Assembly (NCBI RefSeq): GCF_014646355.1
Contig: NZ_BMNH01000004.1
Span: 359,099-404,231 of the forward strand
DNA: 45,133 nucleotides
Origin: Nonomuraea cavernae
GTDB lineage: Bacteria > Actinomycetota > Actinomycetes > Streptosporangiales > Streptosporangiaceae
Reading direction: 5' to 3'
Part shown: positions 16,987-25,124 of the stretch, in pieces
Layout: each line of letters opens with the position of its first letter
How positions within the stretch are numbered: position 1 is the stretch's first letter
Made by a program: the position numbers and the translations under genes
Notes under the pieces: model-generated
The model's input: only the letters and a program-made list of their open reading frames with translations
What the model was told of the DNA's origin: nothing
Databases searched by the model: none

Positions 16987-18101
16987 CCGACGACATCGAG
17001 CAGGTCGCCCAGCGCTACTCCCGCTACACCGCGATCGGCGCGGTGGTGATCGCGGCGGTCTGGCACACGGGCTACGACCTCACGGTCACGGTCACCGGCT
17101 GGCAGTCCTTCCGCTGGCCCGCCCTGGCGGCCGCGGCCTGGGTCGTCTACACCGCCATCGGGGTGGTCGCCGCGCTGGCCATGCTGCGCGGCTCCCGCCC
17201 GCCGGCCAGGGCGCGCGCGCTCGCCGTCGCCGTGCTGGCCGTGGACGTCGCGGTGATCGTGTCCTGCCGGCCGGAGGACCTGCTCGGCCCGATCGACTGG
17301 GGCTGGGGCTCGGTGGGCTGGCTCGGCGTCCTGCTGGTGTGGAACCGGCCGCGCCGGCGGCGCGACCTGATGGTGTTCCTCGCCGCCAACGCCGGCATCA
17401 TGCTGGCGGCCATGGCCGTGACCGGGACGTACGACCGCGTCTCCATCGCGAAGTACCTGGTCGTCATGGTCGGCGCGGTCACCCTGCAGCTCGGCTACCT
17501 GGCGGGCTGCCACACCCTGCGCGAACGCGCCGAGGACGCCGTGCTGCTGGCCCGCAGGCTCGCCTCCGACGACGCCTGGCGGGAGTCGGCCCGGCGCATC
17601 CACGCCGACCGGCTGCACAGGTACGCGGTGATCCGCGACGCGGCGGAGTCACTGCTCAAGGAGCTCGCCGACGGCGCCGATCCCGGTGATCCCCGGGTGC
17701 GGGCCGACTGCACGGCCGGGGCCATGCGGCTGCGCCGCCTCATCACCGAGCGGGAGGACGTGCCCGACGAGCTGGTGTCGGCGCTGCGTGAGCGCATCGA
17801 CGCGGCCGAGCGGCGCAGGGTCCTGGTGACGGCGCCGCCGTTCGGCGAGCACCTGCCCCACCTGCCCGACGGCGTGCGGGAGGACCTGCTCAGGGCGCCG
17901 ATCCGGGCGCTGGACGGAGCCAGGTCGCGGGCCAGGGTCACCGTGTCCGCGATGTCCACCATGGTGAGCGTGGCCGTCGTGGCCGACAACGACGACCTGC
18001 CCATCAGCGCGACCTCGGTGCGTGAGCCCAGCGGGGTCGTCGTCACGTACCAGCGGCAGGAAGGGGAGGTATGGATCAACAGCATCTGGCAGGGCCCGTG
18101 A
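16983..18101 (+). CDS. Histidine-kinase-like membrane protein with decayed ATP site
   Basis: The start at ATG 16983 overlaps the upstream stop (ATGA). The product is 372 residues: about six membrane helices, then a helical part with ARRIHADRLHRYAVIRD, which resembles the HisKA_3 phosphoacceptor helix. The C-terminal region follows a HATPase fold, but the N-box has no Asn (EDLLRAPIRALDG) and the G1 box reads VADNDDLP instead of DxGxG. ATP hydrolysis is therefore doubtful. Overlap with both neighbours shows it is made in step with the kinase and regulator. A co-sensor or phosphate-receiving partner of the intact kinase is my inference. Confidence 0.7.
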   Translation: MTDDIEQVAQRYSRYTAIGAVVIAAVWHTGYDLTVTVTGWQSFRWPALAAAAWVVYTAIGVVAALAMLRGSRPPARARALAVAVLAVDVAVIVSCRPEDLLGPIDWGWGSVGWLGVLLVWNRPRRRRDLMVFLAANAGIMLAAMAVTGTYDRVSIAKYLVVMVGAVTLQLGYLAGCHTLRERAEDAVLLARRLASDDAWRESARRIHADRLHRYAVIRDAAESLLKELADGADPGDPRVRADCTAGAMRLRRLITEREDVPDELVSALRERIDAAERRRVLVTAPPFGEHLPHLPDGVREDLLRAPIRALDGARSRARVTVSAMSTMVSVAVVADNDDLPISATSVREPSGVVVTYQRQEGEVWINSIWQGP

Positions 18102-18796
18102 CGGTCGCCCTGGTGGAGGACCACCAGGTGGTGGTGGACGGCGTCAGGTCGTGGTTCGCCCCGCCGGGGCCGGTGGAGCTGGTGGCGCAGGGGCCCACCA
18201 TCGAGTCCGTCCGCGACGTGCCGGCCGACGTGCTGCTGCTCGATCTCCACCTGAACGGGACCATGGTGATCGACCGCGTCGCCGAGCTGTGCGGGGGCGG
18301 GCAGCGGGTCATCGTCTTCTCCGAGCATGAGGAGCCGGAGACGGTGCGCGTCGTGCTCGACGCGGGGGCCTCGGCGTTCATCGGCAAGGGGCGGGCCACC
18401 CGCGAGTCCTGCCTGGAGACCGTCCTGGAGGTGGCCGCCGACCGGCCGAGCGTGACGCCGCCGATGGCGCAGGCGATCGCCACGGACGAGAGTCCGCACC
18501 GGCCGCAGCTGTCGGACAAGGAGCGGGCCGCCCTGCTGTTCTGGTTCCAGTCGATGTCGAAGGCGTCGGTGGCGGCCCGGATGGGGATCAAGGAGCGGAC
18601 CGTTCGTCAGTACATCGACCGGGCCCGGGTCAAGTACGCGGCGGCGGGACGGCCCGCGCCCACCAAGGAGAAGCTGCTCATCTGCGCCATCCAGGACGGC
18701 CTCATCCGTCCCGACGAGGTGAAGGTCTACACCTCGCTGGCCGCGAGGGCAGGGGAGGAGCCCGTCCCGTCGGAGGAGGCCCGCGGCCCGCGCTGA
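18071..18796 (+). CDS. NarL/LuxR-type response regulator
   Basis: The 241-residue protein starts at ATG 18071, with AAGGGGAGG just upstream, inside the last 31 bases of the previous gene. The receiver domain has the acidic pair (VEDHQ), the phosphoacceptor Asp in VLLLDLHLNG, Ser in VIVFSEHEE and Lys in FIGKG. The C-terminal DNA-binding domain (LSDKERAALLFWFQSMSKAS, then IKERTVRQYIDRARVKY) is a LuxR-like helix-turn-helix with an unusual first part. It likely answers the upstream kinase pair; targets are unknown. Confidence 0.88.
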   Translation: MDQQHLAGPVTVALVEDHQVVVDGVRSWFAPPGPVELVAQGPTIESVRDVPADVLLLDLHLNGTMVIDRVAELCGGGQRVIVFSEHEEPETVRVVLDAGASAFIGKGRATRESCLETVLEVAADRPSVTPPMAQAIATDESPHRPQLSDKERAALLFWFQSMSKASVAARMGIKERTVRQYIDRARVKYAAAGRPAPTKEKLLICAIQDGLIRPDEVKVYTSLAARAGEEPVPSEEARGPR

Positions 18797-18813
18797 CCAG
18801 GGTCGTGGCCGGG

Positions 18814-20223
18814 TCAGGGCTGAACGTCCCGGCCGGGGGCGGCGGCGCGATGCGGCGCGGGCCGGCGGGCGGCGGCCGCGAAGAGCAGGTGCTCCCGGCC
18901 GGGAGGACAGACCAGCTGCAGCCCGACCGGCAGGCCGTCCACCGTCCCGGCCGGCACGGTCAGCGCGGGCAGGCCGAGCACGTTCCACGGGCTGGTCAGC
19001 GCGAGCAGGGCGGCCCGCACGGCGACGGTCTCGCCGCCGAGCCGGGTCTCGCGCCGGTCGAGCGGCGGGGCGGTCAGCGGCACGGTCGGCAGCGCGAGCA
19101 CGTCGTGCCGGTCGAACAGCGCGCCGACGATCTCGGCGAGCCGGGACCGCTCGTCCATGGCCCGGACGTATCTCCAGCCGGGCATCTCGAACGCGACGCG
19201 CAGGCGTTCGAGCACCTCGGGGTCGAACAGCTCGGGCGCCTCGGCCAGGCGGCCCGCGTGCACGGCCGCCGTCTCGGCGCTCTGGACGGCGCTGTAGGTC
19301 TCCCGCAGCTCCCCCGCGATCCCCGCGGGCAGCCGGACCTCCTCCAGCGGCCCCGCCGCCGCGCGCACGGCGCTCACCACCCGCGCATCGCAGGCGAACA
19401 GACCGGTGGGATCCAGCCAGGCCACCCGCGCGGCCCCGGCGTCGCCGGGCGGGCCCGCCGGGGTGCCGTGATCCGCGCCGGACTCGGGGTGACCGCCCTC
19501 GGCCGGGGCGGTCGCGGCCAGAAGGCGGTAGGCGAGCAGGCAGTCCCGCTCGTCGCCCGCCAGGACGCCGACGTGGTCGAGAGTCCGCGACAGAGGGAAG
19601 ACGCCGTCCGCCGGGATGGCGCCGTACGCGGGCTTGAAGCCGGCCACCCCGCACAGCGCGGCGGGGATGCGCACGGAGCCGCCGGTGTCGGTGCCGAGCG
19701 CGAGCGGGACCAGGCCGGCGGCCACGGCGGCCGCGCTGCCGCCGCTGGAGCCGCCCGACATGCGGGCCGGATCGTGGGGGTTGCGTGAGGGGCCGGTGGC
19801 CGACCGGTCGCCCGTGGGGCCGTAGGCGAACTCGTGGGTCGTGGTCGTGCCGACGATGACCGCGCCGGCCCGGCGCAGCCGCGTCACGCACTCCGCGTCG
19901 GTCTCGGCGACGTGGCCGGCGAAGTGCCGCGATCCCATGGTCACGGGCAGGCCGGCGACCATGATCAGATCCTTGACGCCCACCGGCACGCCGTGCAGAT
20001 GGCCTCGATCGGCGCCCTCGGCCAGCTCGCCGTCCGCCCGCCGCGCCGCCGCCCGGGCCCCGTCGGCGTCGACGGTCACGAACGCGTTGAGCTGCTGATC
20101 GAGCCGGGCGATGGCGTCGAGCGCCAGCTCGGTCAACTCGGCCGACGTGGTCCGGCCCGCGCGCAGGTCACGGGCGAGCTCGGTGATGCCGCGGCCGGCG
20201 AACGGGCCAAGGGAGATCGGCAT
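18814..20223 (-). CDS. Amidase-signature family hydrolase
   Basis: ATG 20223 is chosen because GAGG lies at proper distance; an in-frame ATG 15 codons earlier lacks one. The product is 469 residues. The Ser-cisSer-Lys triad is visible: Lys in GVPVGVKDL, the cis-Ser in SGGSSGGSAAAVAAG, and the nucleophile in LGTDTGGSVRIPA, followed by GVAGFKPAYG. These enzymes hydrolyse amides, including glutaminase subunits (GatA), but the variable C-terminal half and isolated position argue for a general amidase rather than GatA. It stands alone on the minus strand. Confidence 0.92.
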   Translation of the reverse strand: MPISLGPFAGRGITELARDLRAGRTTSAELTELALDAIARLDQQLNAFVTVDADGARAAARRADGELAEGADRGHLHGVPVGVKDLIMVAGLPVTMGSRHFAGHVAETDAECVTRLRRAGAVIVGTTTTHEFAYGPTGDRSATGPSRNPHDPARMSGGSSGGSAAAVAAGLVPLALGTDTGGSVRIPAALCGVAGFKPAYGAIPADGVFPLSRTLDHVGVLAGDERDCLLAYRLLAATAPAEGGHPESGADHGTPAGPPGDAGAARVAWLDPTGLFACDARVVSAVRAAAGPLEEVRLPAGIAGELRETYSAVQSAETAAVHAGRLAEAPELFDPEVLERLRVAFEMPGWRYVRAMDERSRLAEIVGALFDRHDVLALPTVPLTAPPLDRRETRLGGETVAVRAALLALTSPWNVLGLPALTVPAGTVDGLPVGLQLVCPPGREHLLFAAAARRPAPHRAAAPGRDVQP

Positions 20224-20393
20224 GGGGGTCCTCACGGGTGTCACGACAGTGGACAGTCTCCATACCATGCCGGTCGCGGTTCGATCTATCGCGGGGTGGT
20301 CTGGAGCGCCCCCGCTTTGCCTTTCCGAGAGGCCCGTTTGAGGGTGGAAAGGTAAAAGTTCGGGCCGACATCCGTTGCGGGATAGGGGATTCC

Positions 20394-20410
20394 GTTAGGG
20401 GGACCCTAAC
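20394..20410. promoter_or_regulatory. Inverted repeat GTTAGGG-N3-CCCTAAC
   Basis: A perfect 7-bp inverted repeat with a GGA centre lies about 150 bp before the riboswitch, next to a possible -35 (TTGCAG at 20416). It may be an operator for the CHAP-gene leader. The rest of the stretch 20224-20554 shows no gene and only weak promoter-like elements. Confidence 0.3.
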
Positions 20411-20554
20411 CGCGCTTGCAGTGCTCTATACGATTCGCATACCTTGGTGGACATATGCGGTAGACGTCAGGGCTGAGAGAGACGTCCACGTTACCGTTCA
20501 ATTGCCGGAGACTACGTCCTGACCTGCGTGAACCTTCAGCGCAGAGCGACGTGG

Positions 20555-20692
20555 CCCGCCGAATCCGCGACATCGCGAAACCGGGGACCCACTTCATTTC
20601 TGGGGTGAATCGGTCGATCTCTTCCAGAGACGGTCCGTAGGGCACTTCCACGCCCGAACCCGGCAGCTAACCCGGTAGGCGGAATGGAAGCA
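20555..20692 (+). promoter_or_regulatory. Cyclic di-AMP riboswitch (ydaO-yuaA class)
   Basis: The leader carries the conserved blocks of the ydaO aptamer in order: GAAACCGGGGACCCAC, GGGGTGAATCGG, AGACGGTCCGTAGGGCA, CGCCCGAACCCGGCAGCTAA, then CCCGGTAGGCGG and a closing helix CTTCC/GGAAG (20645-20690). In actinobacteria this class controls cell-wall hydrolase genes and usually switches them off when c-di-AMP is high. The ribosome site AAGGAG (20692-20697) begins where the aptamer ends, so control of either translation or early termination is possible. Exact 5' limit is approximate. Confidence 0.9.
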
Positions 20693-20707
20693 AGGAGCAA
20701 TCTCTGC

Positions 20708-21376
20708 ATGGCCAAGAACATCCTGAACCGCGCCCAGATCAAGGCCAACGCCTCCCGGATCGCAGTCGGGCTGACCATCGCGGCCGGTGCGGCCTTCGTC
20801 GGAGCGCCGGCGATGGCGGCCCAGCACCCGGCGCAGACCAACGCCTCCCAGCAGCAGGTCGCCGCGGCCCCCGCCAACCAGGTGAGCACCCAGAGCGTGC
20901 TGCAGATCGCCGAATCGCAGATCGGCGTCAAGGAGAACGCGTCCGGCGGCGGAACCCCGTACCACAGCTGGTACATGTCCTCGCCGCGCGCGGCCGAGAC
21001 CCTCGCCCGTGACGGCGGCGGCAGCCCGAAGCTGTACGCCAACGCCCCGTGGTGCGCCATGTTCATCTCCTGGGTCGGCGAGCAGGCCGGCGCCCGGAGC
21101 ACGATGGGCTGGGACGCCTACACCGTCACCTACGCCGACTGGTTCAAGGCCAACAAGCGCTGGGGCGACGTCGCCAAGCCCGGAGCCGTGGTCTTCTACG
21201 ACTGGAACGGCGGCAAGTCCACCAGCGGCATCGACCACGTCGGCCTGGTCAAGAAGGACAACGGCGACGGCACGATCACCGCGATCGAGGGCAACACCGG
21301 CAACGGCAAGGTCGAGGAGCGAGTCCGGCCCAAGACGCAGGTCACGGGCTACGGCTACCCCGCCTACAAGGCCTGA
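20708..21376 (+). CDS. Secreted CHAP-domain peptidoglycan hydrolase
   Basis: ATG 20708 follows AAGGAG and is preferred over an in-frame ATG at 20684 that lies inside the riboswitch. The 222-residue product has a Sec signal peptide ending APAMAAQ, a Gln/Ala-rich linker, and a CHAP domain: Cys116 in APWCAMFISWVG, His177 in GIDHVGLVKK and the polar residue in IEGNTG. CHAP enzymes are cysteine amidases or endopeptidases acting on peptidoglycan. The c-di-AMP riboswitch ahead and strong terminator behind make this a single-gene unit tied to cell-wall stress and growth. Confidence 0.93.
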   Translation: MAKNILNRAQIKANASRIAVGLTIAAGAAFVGAPAMAAQHPAQTNASQQQVAAAPANQVSTQSVLQIAESQIGVKENASGGGTPYHSWYMSSPRAAETLARDGGGSPKLYANAPWCAMFISWVGEQAGARSTMGWDAYTVTYADWFKANKRWGDVAKPGAVVFYDWNGGKSTSGIDHVGLVKKDNGDGTITAIEGNTGNGKVEERVRPKTQVTGYGYPAYKA

Positions 21377-21381
21377 CCGGT

Positions 21382-21414
21382 TGACCTCCTCCTGACCTCC
21401 TCCTGACCCCCTCC
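21382..21414. repeat. 11-bp tandem repeat (three copies)
   Basis: TGACCTCCTCC occurs twice in a row, followed by TGACCCCCTCC, directly after the CHAP stop codon and before the terminator. Its role is unknown. Confidence 0.7.
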
Positions 21415-21434
21415 GCCGGAGATCCCCCGTCCGG

Positions 21435-21473
21435 ACGACATCCGCGCCCCGCACACCGGGGCGCGGATGTCGT
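21435..21473 (+). terminator. Strong intrinsic terminator after the CHAP gene
   Basis: A perfect 17-bp stem (left arm starting ACGACATCCGCG, 21435-21451; right arm 21457-21473) with a CACAC loop is followed by TTCCTC. It lies about 60 bp after the CHAP stop. Confidence 0.85.
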
Positions 21474-21511
21474 TTCCTCGGGACGGCGGACATGTTGCCC
21501 GAAGTGGGCTG

Positions 21512-21540
21512 GTGACGGGATGACCACGGCGTCGTATAGT
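21512..21540 (+). promoter_or_regulatory. Likely promoter of the LamG-protein gene
   Basis: GTGACG at 21512-21517 and TATAGT at 21535-21540 are separated by 17 bp, a good sigma-70-type match, about 110 bp before the start codon. Confidence 0.5.
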
Positions 21541-21653
21541 GCGGTCAAGATCGTAGTTCGGTCGGATCGGCCGGCGGCCGTGACGGCCCCTTCCCTCGTC
21601 GGACACCATCCCGGGGCCGCCCCGTACCAGCCGGAGGAGAGTCGAGTGGATCC

Positions 21654-24600
21654 ATGCGGACACCCGCCTGTCGCGTTATCGGAGCGGTGATCGCGGTGCA
21701 GGCGAGAGGGCACACCCCATCAGGTCCCGGTCACAGCACCCGACGTGTCACAGCAGTCGCCATGGCGGCTGCTTTTTTCGTCGCCGGCACCGCCGTCGTC
21801 CCGCCGGCGACCGCCACCTCCGCCACCTCCGCCACCTCGGGCGCTGAGCGGGCCGAGCGGGCCGAACCACCCGCGGCCGGGGCCGCCACCGAGCGGGAGG
21901 CCCTGTCGGCGGCGCGGCTGACCGGGGAGCGCGTCGAGGTCGGCTCCCTGCGGACCGAGACGCGCACGGTCCACGCCACCCCCGGTGGCGCCCTCGTGCT
22001 GGAGCAGCACGCCCGGCCGATCCGCGTGCGCCAGGACAGCCGCTGGGTCGAGGTGGACACGACACTGCGGCGCCTGCCCGACGGCTCGGTGGCTCCGGTC
22101 GCGACGGCGGCCCGACTGCGGTTCTCCGGCGGCGGCGCGGCTCCGATGGCGACGGTCACGCGAGGGGCCAAGTCACTGGCCGTGTCCTGGCCGGGCGGCC
22201 TGCCCGCGCCTGCCCTCGACGGCCCCACCGCCACCTACGCCGAGGTGCTGCCCGGCGTGGACCTCCATGTCACGGCCGACGTGGACGGCTTCTCGCACGT
22301 GCTCGTGGTGAAGACGCGGCAGGCGGCCCAGAACGGCCGGCTGGACCGGCTGCGGTTCGCCCTCCGGGCCGAAGGGCTGTCCGTGCGGCGCAGCCGGGGC
22401 GGCGGCGTCGAGGCGGTCGACCGGGCCGGCGCGGAGGTGTTCGTCGCCCCGGTGCCGCTGATGTGGGACTCGCCCGCCACTCCCGACGGCCGCCGCGCCG
22501 CCCCCGCCGTCCGGCCGGGCGAAGGGCCGGCCCCGGGCTCGCGGCACGAGGCGATGGGCCTGGAACTGGCCGGCGAGACGCTGACACTCGCCCCCGACCG
22601 GGCCATGCTGACCGCGCCCGGCACCCGCTATCCCGTCTACCTGGACCCGTCGGTGTCGGCCCCGCGCGGCTCGTGGACGTCGGTCTGGAAGAAGTACCCG
22701 ACGACCAACTACCTCAACTCCAGCGACGTGGCCCGCGTCGGCCACGAGAACGAAACCGGCCAGACCAACCGCTCCTTCTTCACCATGAACACCGGCACCG
22801 CCATCCACGGCAAGCAGATCGTCAAGGCCACGCTGCGCACGTACGAGACCTGGTCGTGGTCCTGCACCAAGAAGGCGGTCGAGCTCTGGCTCACCGGCGC
22901 GATCAGCAAGTCCACCACCTGGAACAACCAGCCGTCATGGTCGCAGAAGCTCGACACCGAGACCGTGGCCAAGGGCTGGAGCTCGTCGTGCCCGGCCGGC
23001 GGCGTCGAGTTCGACGCGACGGCGGCGGCGGTCAAGGCGGCGGCGGCCAACTGGGGGACGATCACGCTGGGCCTGCGGGCGACCAGCGAGACCGACACGT
23101 ACGCGTGGAAGAAGTTCCGCAACAATCCCGTGCTCGTCGTCGAGTACAACAGCGTCCCGGCCACGCCGGTGGCGGCCGACGCCTGGACGGACCCGGGTGG
23201 CCCGTGCGTGTCGGGCGCCGCCCGGCCGGTCGTGGGCACCGCGACGCCGAAGCTCTGGGCCAAGCTCCGGGACGCCGACGACTCGGTCAGAGGCCGCTTC
23301 GAGTGGCAGGACGCCGCCGGAAACCCGGTGGGCGAATGGCTGACGCCGATGGCCTCCTCCGGCAACGCGTTCACCGCGAGCGTCCCGGCGGGCGCGTACG
23401 GCGACGGCTCGCTGATCCGGTGGCGGGTGCGCGCCGAGGACGCCATCACCACCGGCGAGTGGAGCCCGTGGTGCGAGCTCGACGTGGACACCAGCGAGCC
23501 CGGCCGCGAGCCGGCGGTGAGCTCACAGCGGTATCCGGAGAACGGCTGGGGCGACGGAGTCGGCCGGGCCGGGAGCTTCACCTTCGCCGCCAACGGGGCG
23601 GCCGACGTGACCGCGTTCCTCTACGGGCTCAACACCGGCCCGTCCACCGAGGTGCCGGCCGACGCCCCGGGAGGGTCGGCGACGGTCCGGCTCACGCCGA
23701 GCGACGACGGCCCGAACGTCCTGTCGGTGCGCGGCAAGAACGCCGCGGGCGGGCTGGGGCCGATCCGCAGCTACGTCTTCAACGTCAGGGACGGCACCGC
23801 CCCCGCCGGCCACTGGCGGCTCGACGAGGGACAGGGGACCACGGCGGCCGACTCGGCGGGCGCTCACCCGGCCACCCTCGGCGGCGGCGCCTGGGTCGAC
23901 GGCCGCGCGGGCAAGGCGCTGCGCTTCGCCGGTGCCGGGCAGCACGCGGCGACCGGCGCGCCGATCGTGCCGACCGAGGACAACCTCGCCGTCTCGGCCT
24001 GGGTACGGCTCGCCGGCACCGCCCTCCCGGCGCGCAACGTCGCCGCGGTCAGCCAGAGCGGCCAACTGCACAGCGGGTTCTGGCTGGGTTACCGGACCGA
24101 CGTCAGTTCGTGGGGGTTCATGATGAACCACTCCGGCGGCACCTCGCAGTCGGTGTGGGCGCTGAACCCCGCGGTGGTGCCACGACCCGGCGAGTGGACC
24201 CACCTGACCGGCGTCTACGACTCGGCGGCGAAGGCGCTGTTCCTCTATGTCAACGGTGTGCGGGCGGCCGGGCCCGTGGCCTACCACGGCGGCGCGGGAC
24301 CGGCGACCGCGCTGCAGTTCGGGCGGGCCCTCTACCAGGGCGGCATGACCGACCCATGGCCCGGTGACGTGGACGACGTGCGGGTCTACGACCGGGCGGT
24401 GTTCGGCGAGGAGGTGGCGCTGCTGGTCAGCCAGGCGGCCACGCTGACCGGGCACTGGAAGCTCGACGAGGAGTCCGGCCTCACCGCCGCCGACGCCGCC
24501 GCAAGGACCGGCCCGCTCACCCTGGGCGGGACCGCGACCTGGACCAGCGGCTGGCTCGACGGCGCGCTCTCGCTGGACGGGACCGGCGGTCACGCCCAGG

Positions 24601-25082
24601 CCGGCCGCGCCGCCACGCGCACCGACCAGAGCTTCACCGTCACCGCCTGGGCCCAGCTCGACACGCTGCCGGCCGCCGACGCCGCCGCGGTCGCCCAGAG
24701 CGGCACCCGCGCCAGCGGCTTCGTCCTCGGCTACGCCGCCGACGGACCGCGCTGGATGTTCGGCATGGCCGGCGCCGACGCGAACGCGGCCTCGATCGTG
24801 CGGGCCCGCTCGGACGTCGTGCCGTACGTGATGGAGTGGACGCACGTCGCGGGCGTCTACGACGCGCTCGCGCGCAAACTCCGGATCTACGTCGGCGGGC
24901 ACCTGGTGTCCACCACCGAGGTGAGCCACTCCAGCACCTGGAACTCCACCGGGCCGCTCCAGCTCGGCCGGGCGCTGCGCGACGGGGTGATGGCCGGTCA
25001 CTGGCCGGGCACCCTCGACGACGTACGCACCTACCAGGGCGCGCTGGGCGACCTGGACGTCGCCCGCCTCGCCGCCGAATGA
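21654..25082 (+). CDS. Large secreted DNRLRE/LamG-domain protein
   Basis: The 1142-residue protein has an N-terminal signal (RRVTAVAMAAAFFVAGTAVV). The ATG at 21654 has GGAGGA 15 bases upstream; a GTG slightly downstream is also possible. A beta-rich N-terminal part (about 60-330, ARLTGERVEVGSLRTETRTV, ATYAEVLPGVDLHVTAD) is the region seen in actinobacterial wall-associated and RHS-type proteins. Then come a DNRLRE domain (about 335-500), an Fn3-like segment (about 505-610), and two LamG/concanavalin-like domains starting GHWRLDEGQG (about 718) and GHWKLDEESG (about 932). No catalytic or toxin domain is seen, so it is probably a secreted adhesion or glycan-binding protein. Confidence 0.88.
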   Translation: MRTPACRVIGAVIAVQARGHTPSGPGHSTRRVTAVAMAAAFFVAGTAVVPPATATSATSATSGAERAERAEPPAAGAATEREALSAARLTGERVEVGSLRTETRTVHATPGGALVLEQHARPIRVRQDSRWVEVDTTLRRLPDGSVAPVATAARLRFSGGGAAPMATVTRGAKSLAVSWPGGLPAPALDGPTATYAEVLPGVDLHVTADVDGFSHVLVVKTRQAAQNGRLDRLRFALRAEGLSVRRSRGGGVEAVDRAGAEVFVAPVPLMWDSPATPDGRRAAPAVRPGEGPAPGSRHEAMGLELAGETLTLAPDRAMLTAPGTRYPVYLDPSVSAPRGSWTSVWKKYPTTNYLNSSDVARVGHENETGQTNRSFFTMNTGTAIHGKQIVKATLRTYETWSWSCTKKAVELWLTGAISKSTTWNNQPSWSQKLDTETVAKGWSSSCPAGGVEFDATAAAVKAAAANWGTITLGLRATSETDTYAWKKFRNNPVLVVEYNSVPATPVAADAWTDPGGPCVSGAARPVVGTATPKLWAKLRDADDSVRGRFEWQDAAGNPVGEWLTPMASSGNAFTASVPAGAYGDGSLIRWRVRAEDAITTGEWSPWCELDVDTSEPGREPAVSSQRYPENGWGDGVGRAGSFTFAANGAADVTAFLYGLNTGPSTEVPADAPGGSATVRLTPSDDGPNVLSVRGKNAAGGLGPIRSYVFNVRDGTAPAGHWRLDEGQGTTAADSAGAHPATLGGGAWVDGRAGKALRFAGAGQHAATGAPIVPTEDNLAVSAWVRLAGTALPARNVAAVSQSGQLHSGFWLGYRTDVSSWGFMMNHSGGTSQSVWALNPAVVPRPGEWTHLTGVYDSAAKALFLYVNGVRAAGPVAYHGGAGPATALQFGRALYQGGMTDPWPGDVDDVRVYDRAVFGEEVALLVSQAATLTGHWKLDEESGLTAADAAARTGPLTLGGTATWTSGWLDGALSLDGTGGHAQAGRAATRTDQSFTVTAWAQLDTLPAADAAAVAQSGTRASGFVLGYAADGPRWMFGMAGADANAASIVRARSDVVPYVMEWTHVAGVYDALARKLRIYVGGHLVSTTEVSHSSTWNSTGPLQLGRALRDGVMAGHWPGTLDDVRTYQGALGDLDVARLAAE

Positions 25083-25088
25083 CCGTCG

Positions 25089-25124
25089 GCGGCTCTCCCC
25101 GCGGCTCTCCCCGCGGCTCTCACG
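25089..25124. repeat. 12-bp tandem repeat (three copies) at convergent gene ends
   Basis: GCGGCTCTCCCC is present twice in a row plus a third variant copy. The third copy contains the stop codon of the minus-strand phosphatase-fold gene, and the block fills the short gap to the LamG gene. Confidence 0.85.
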
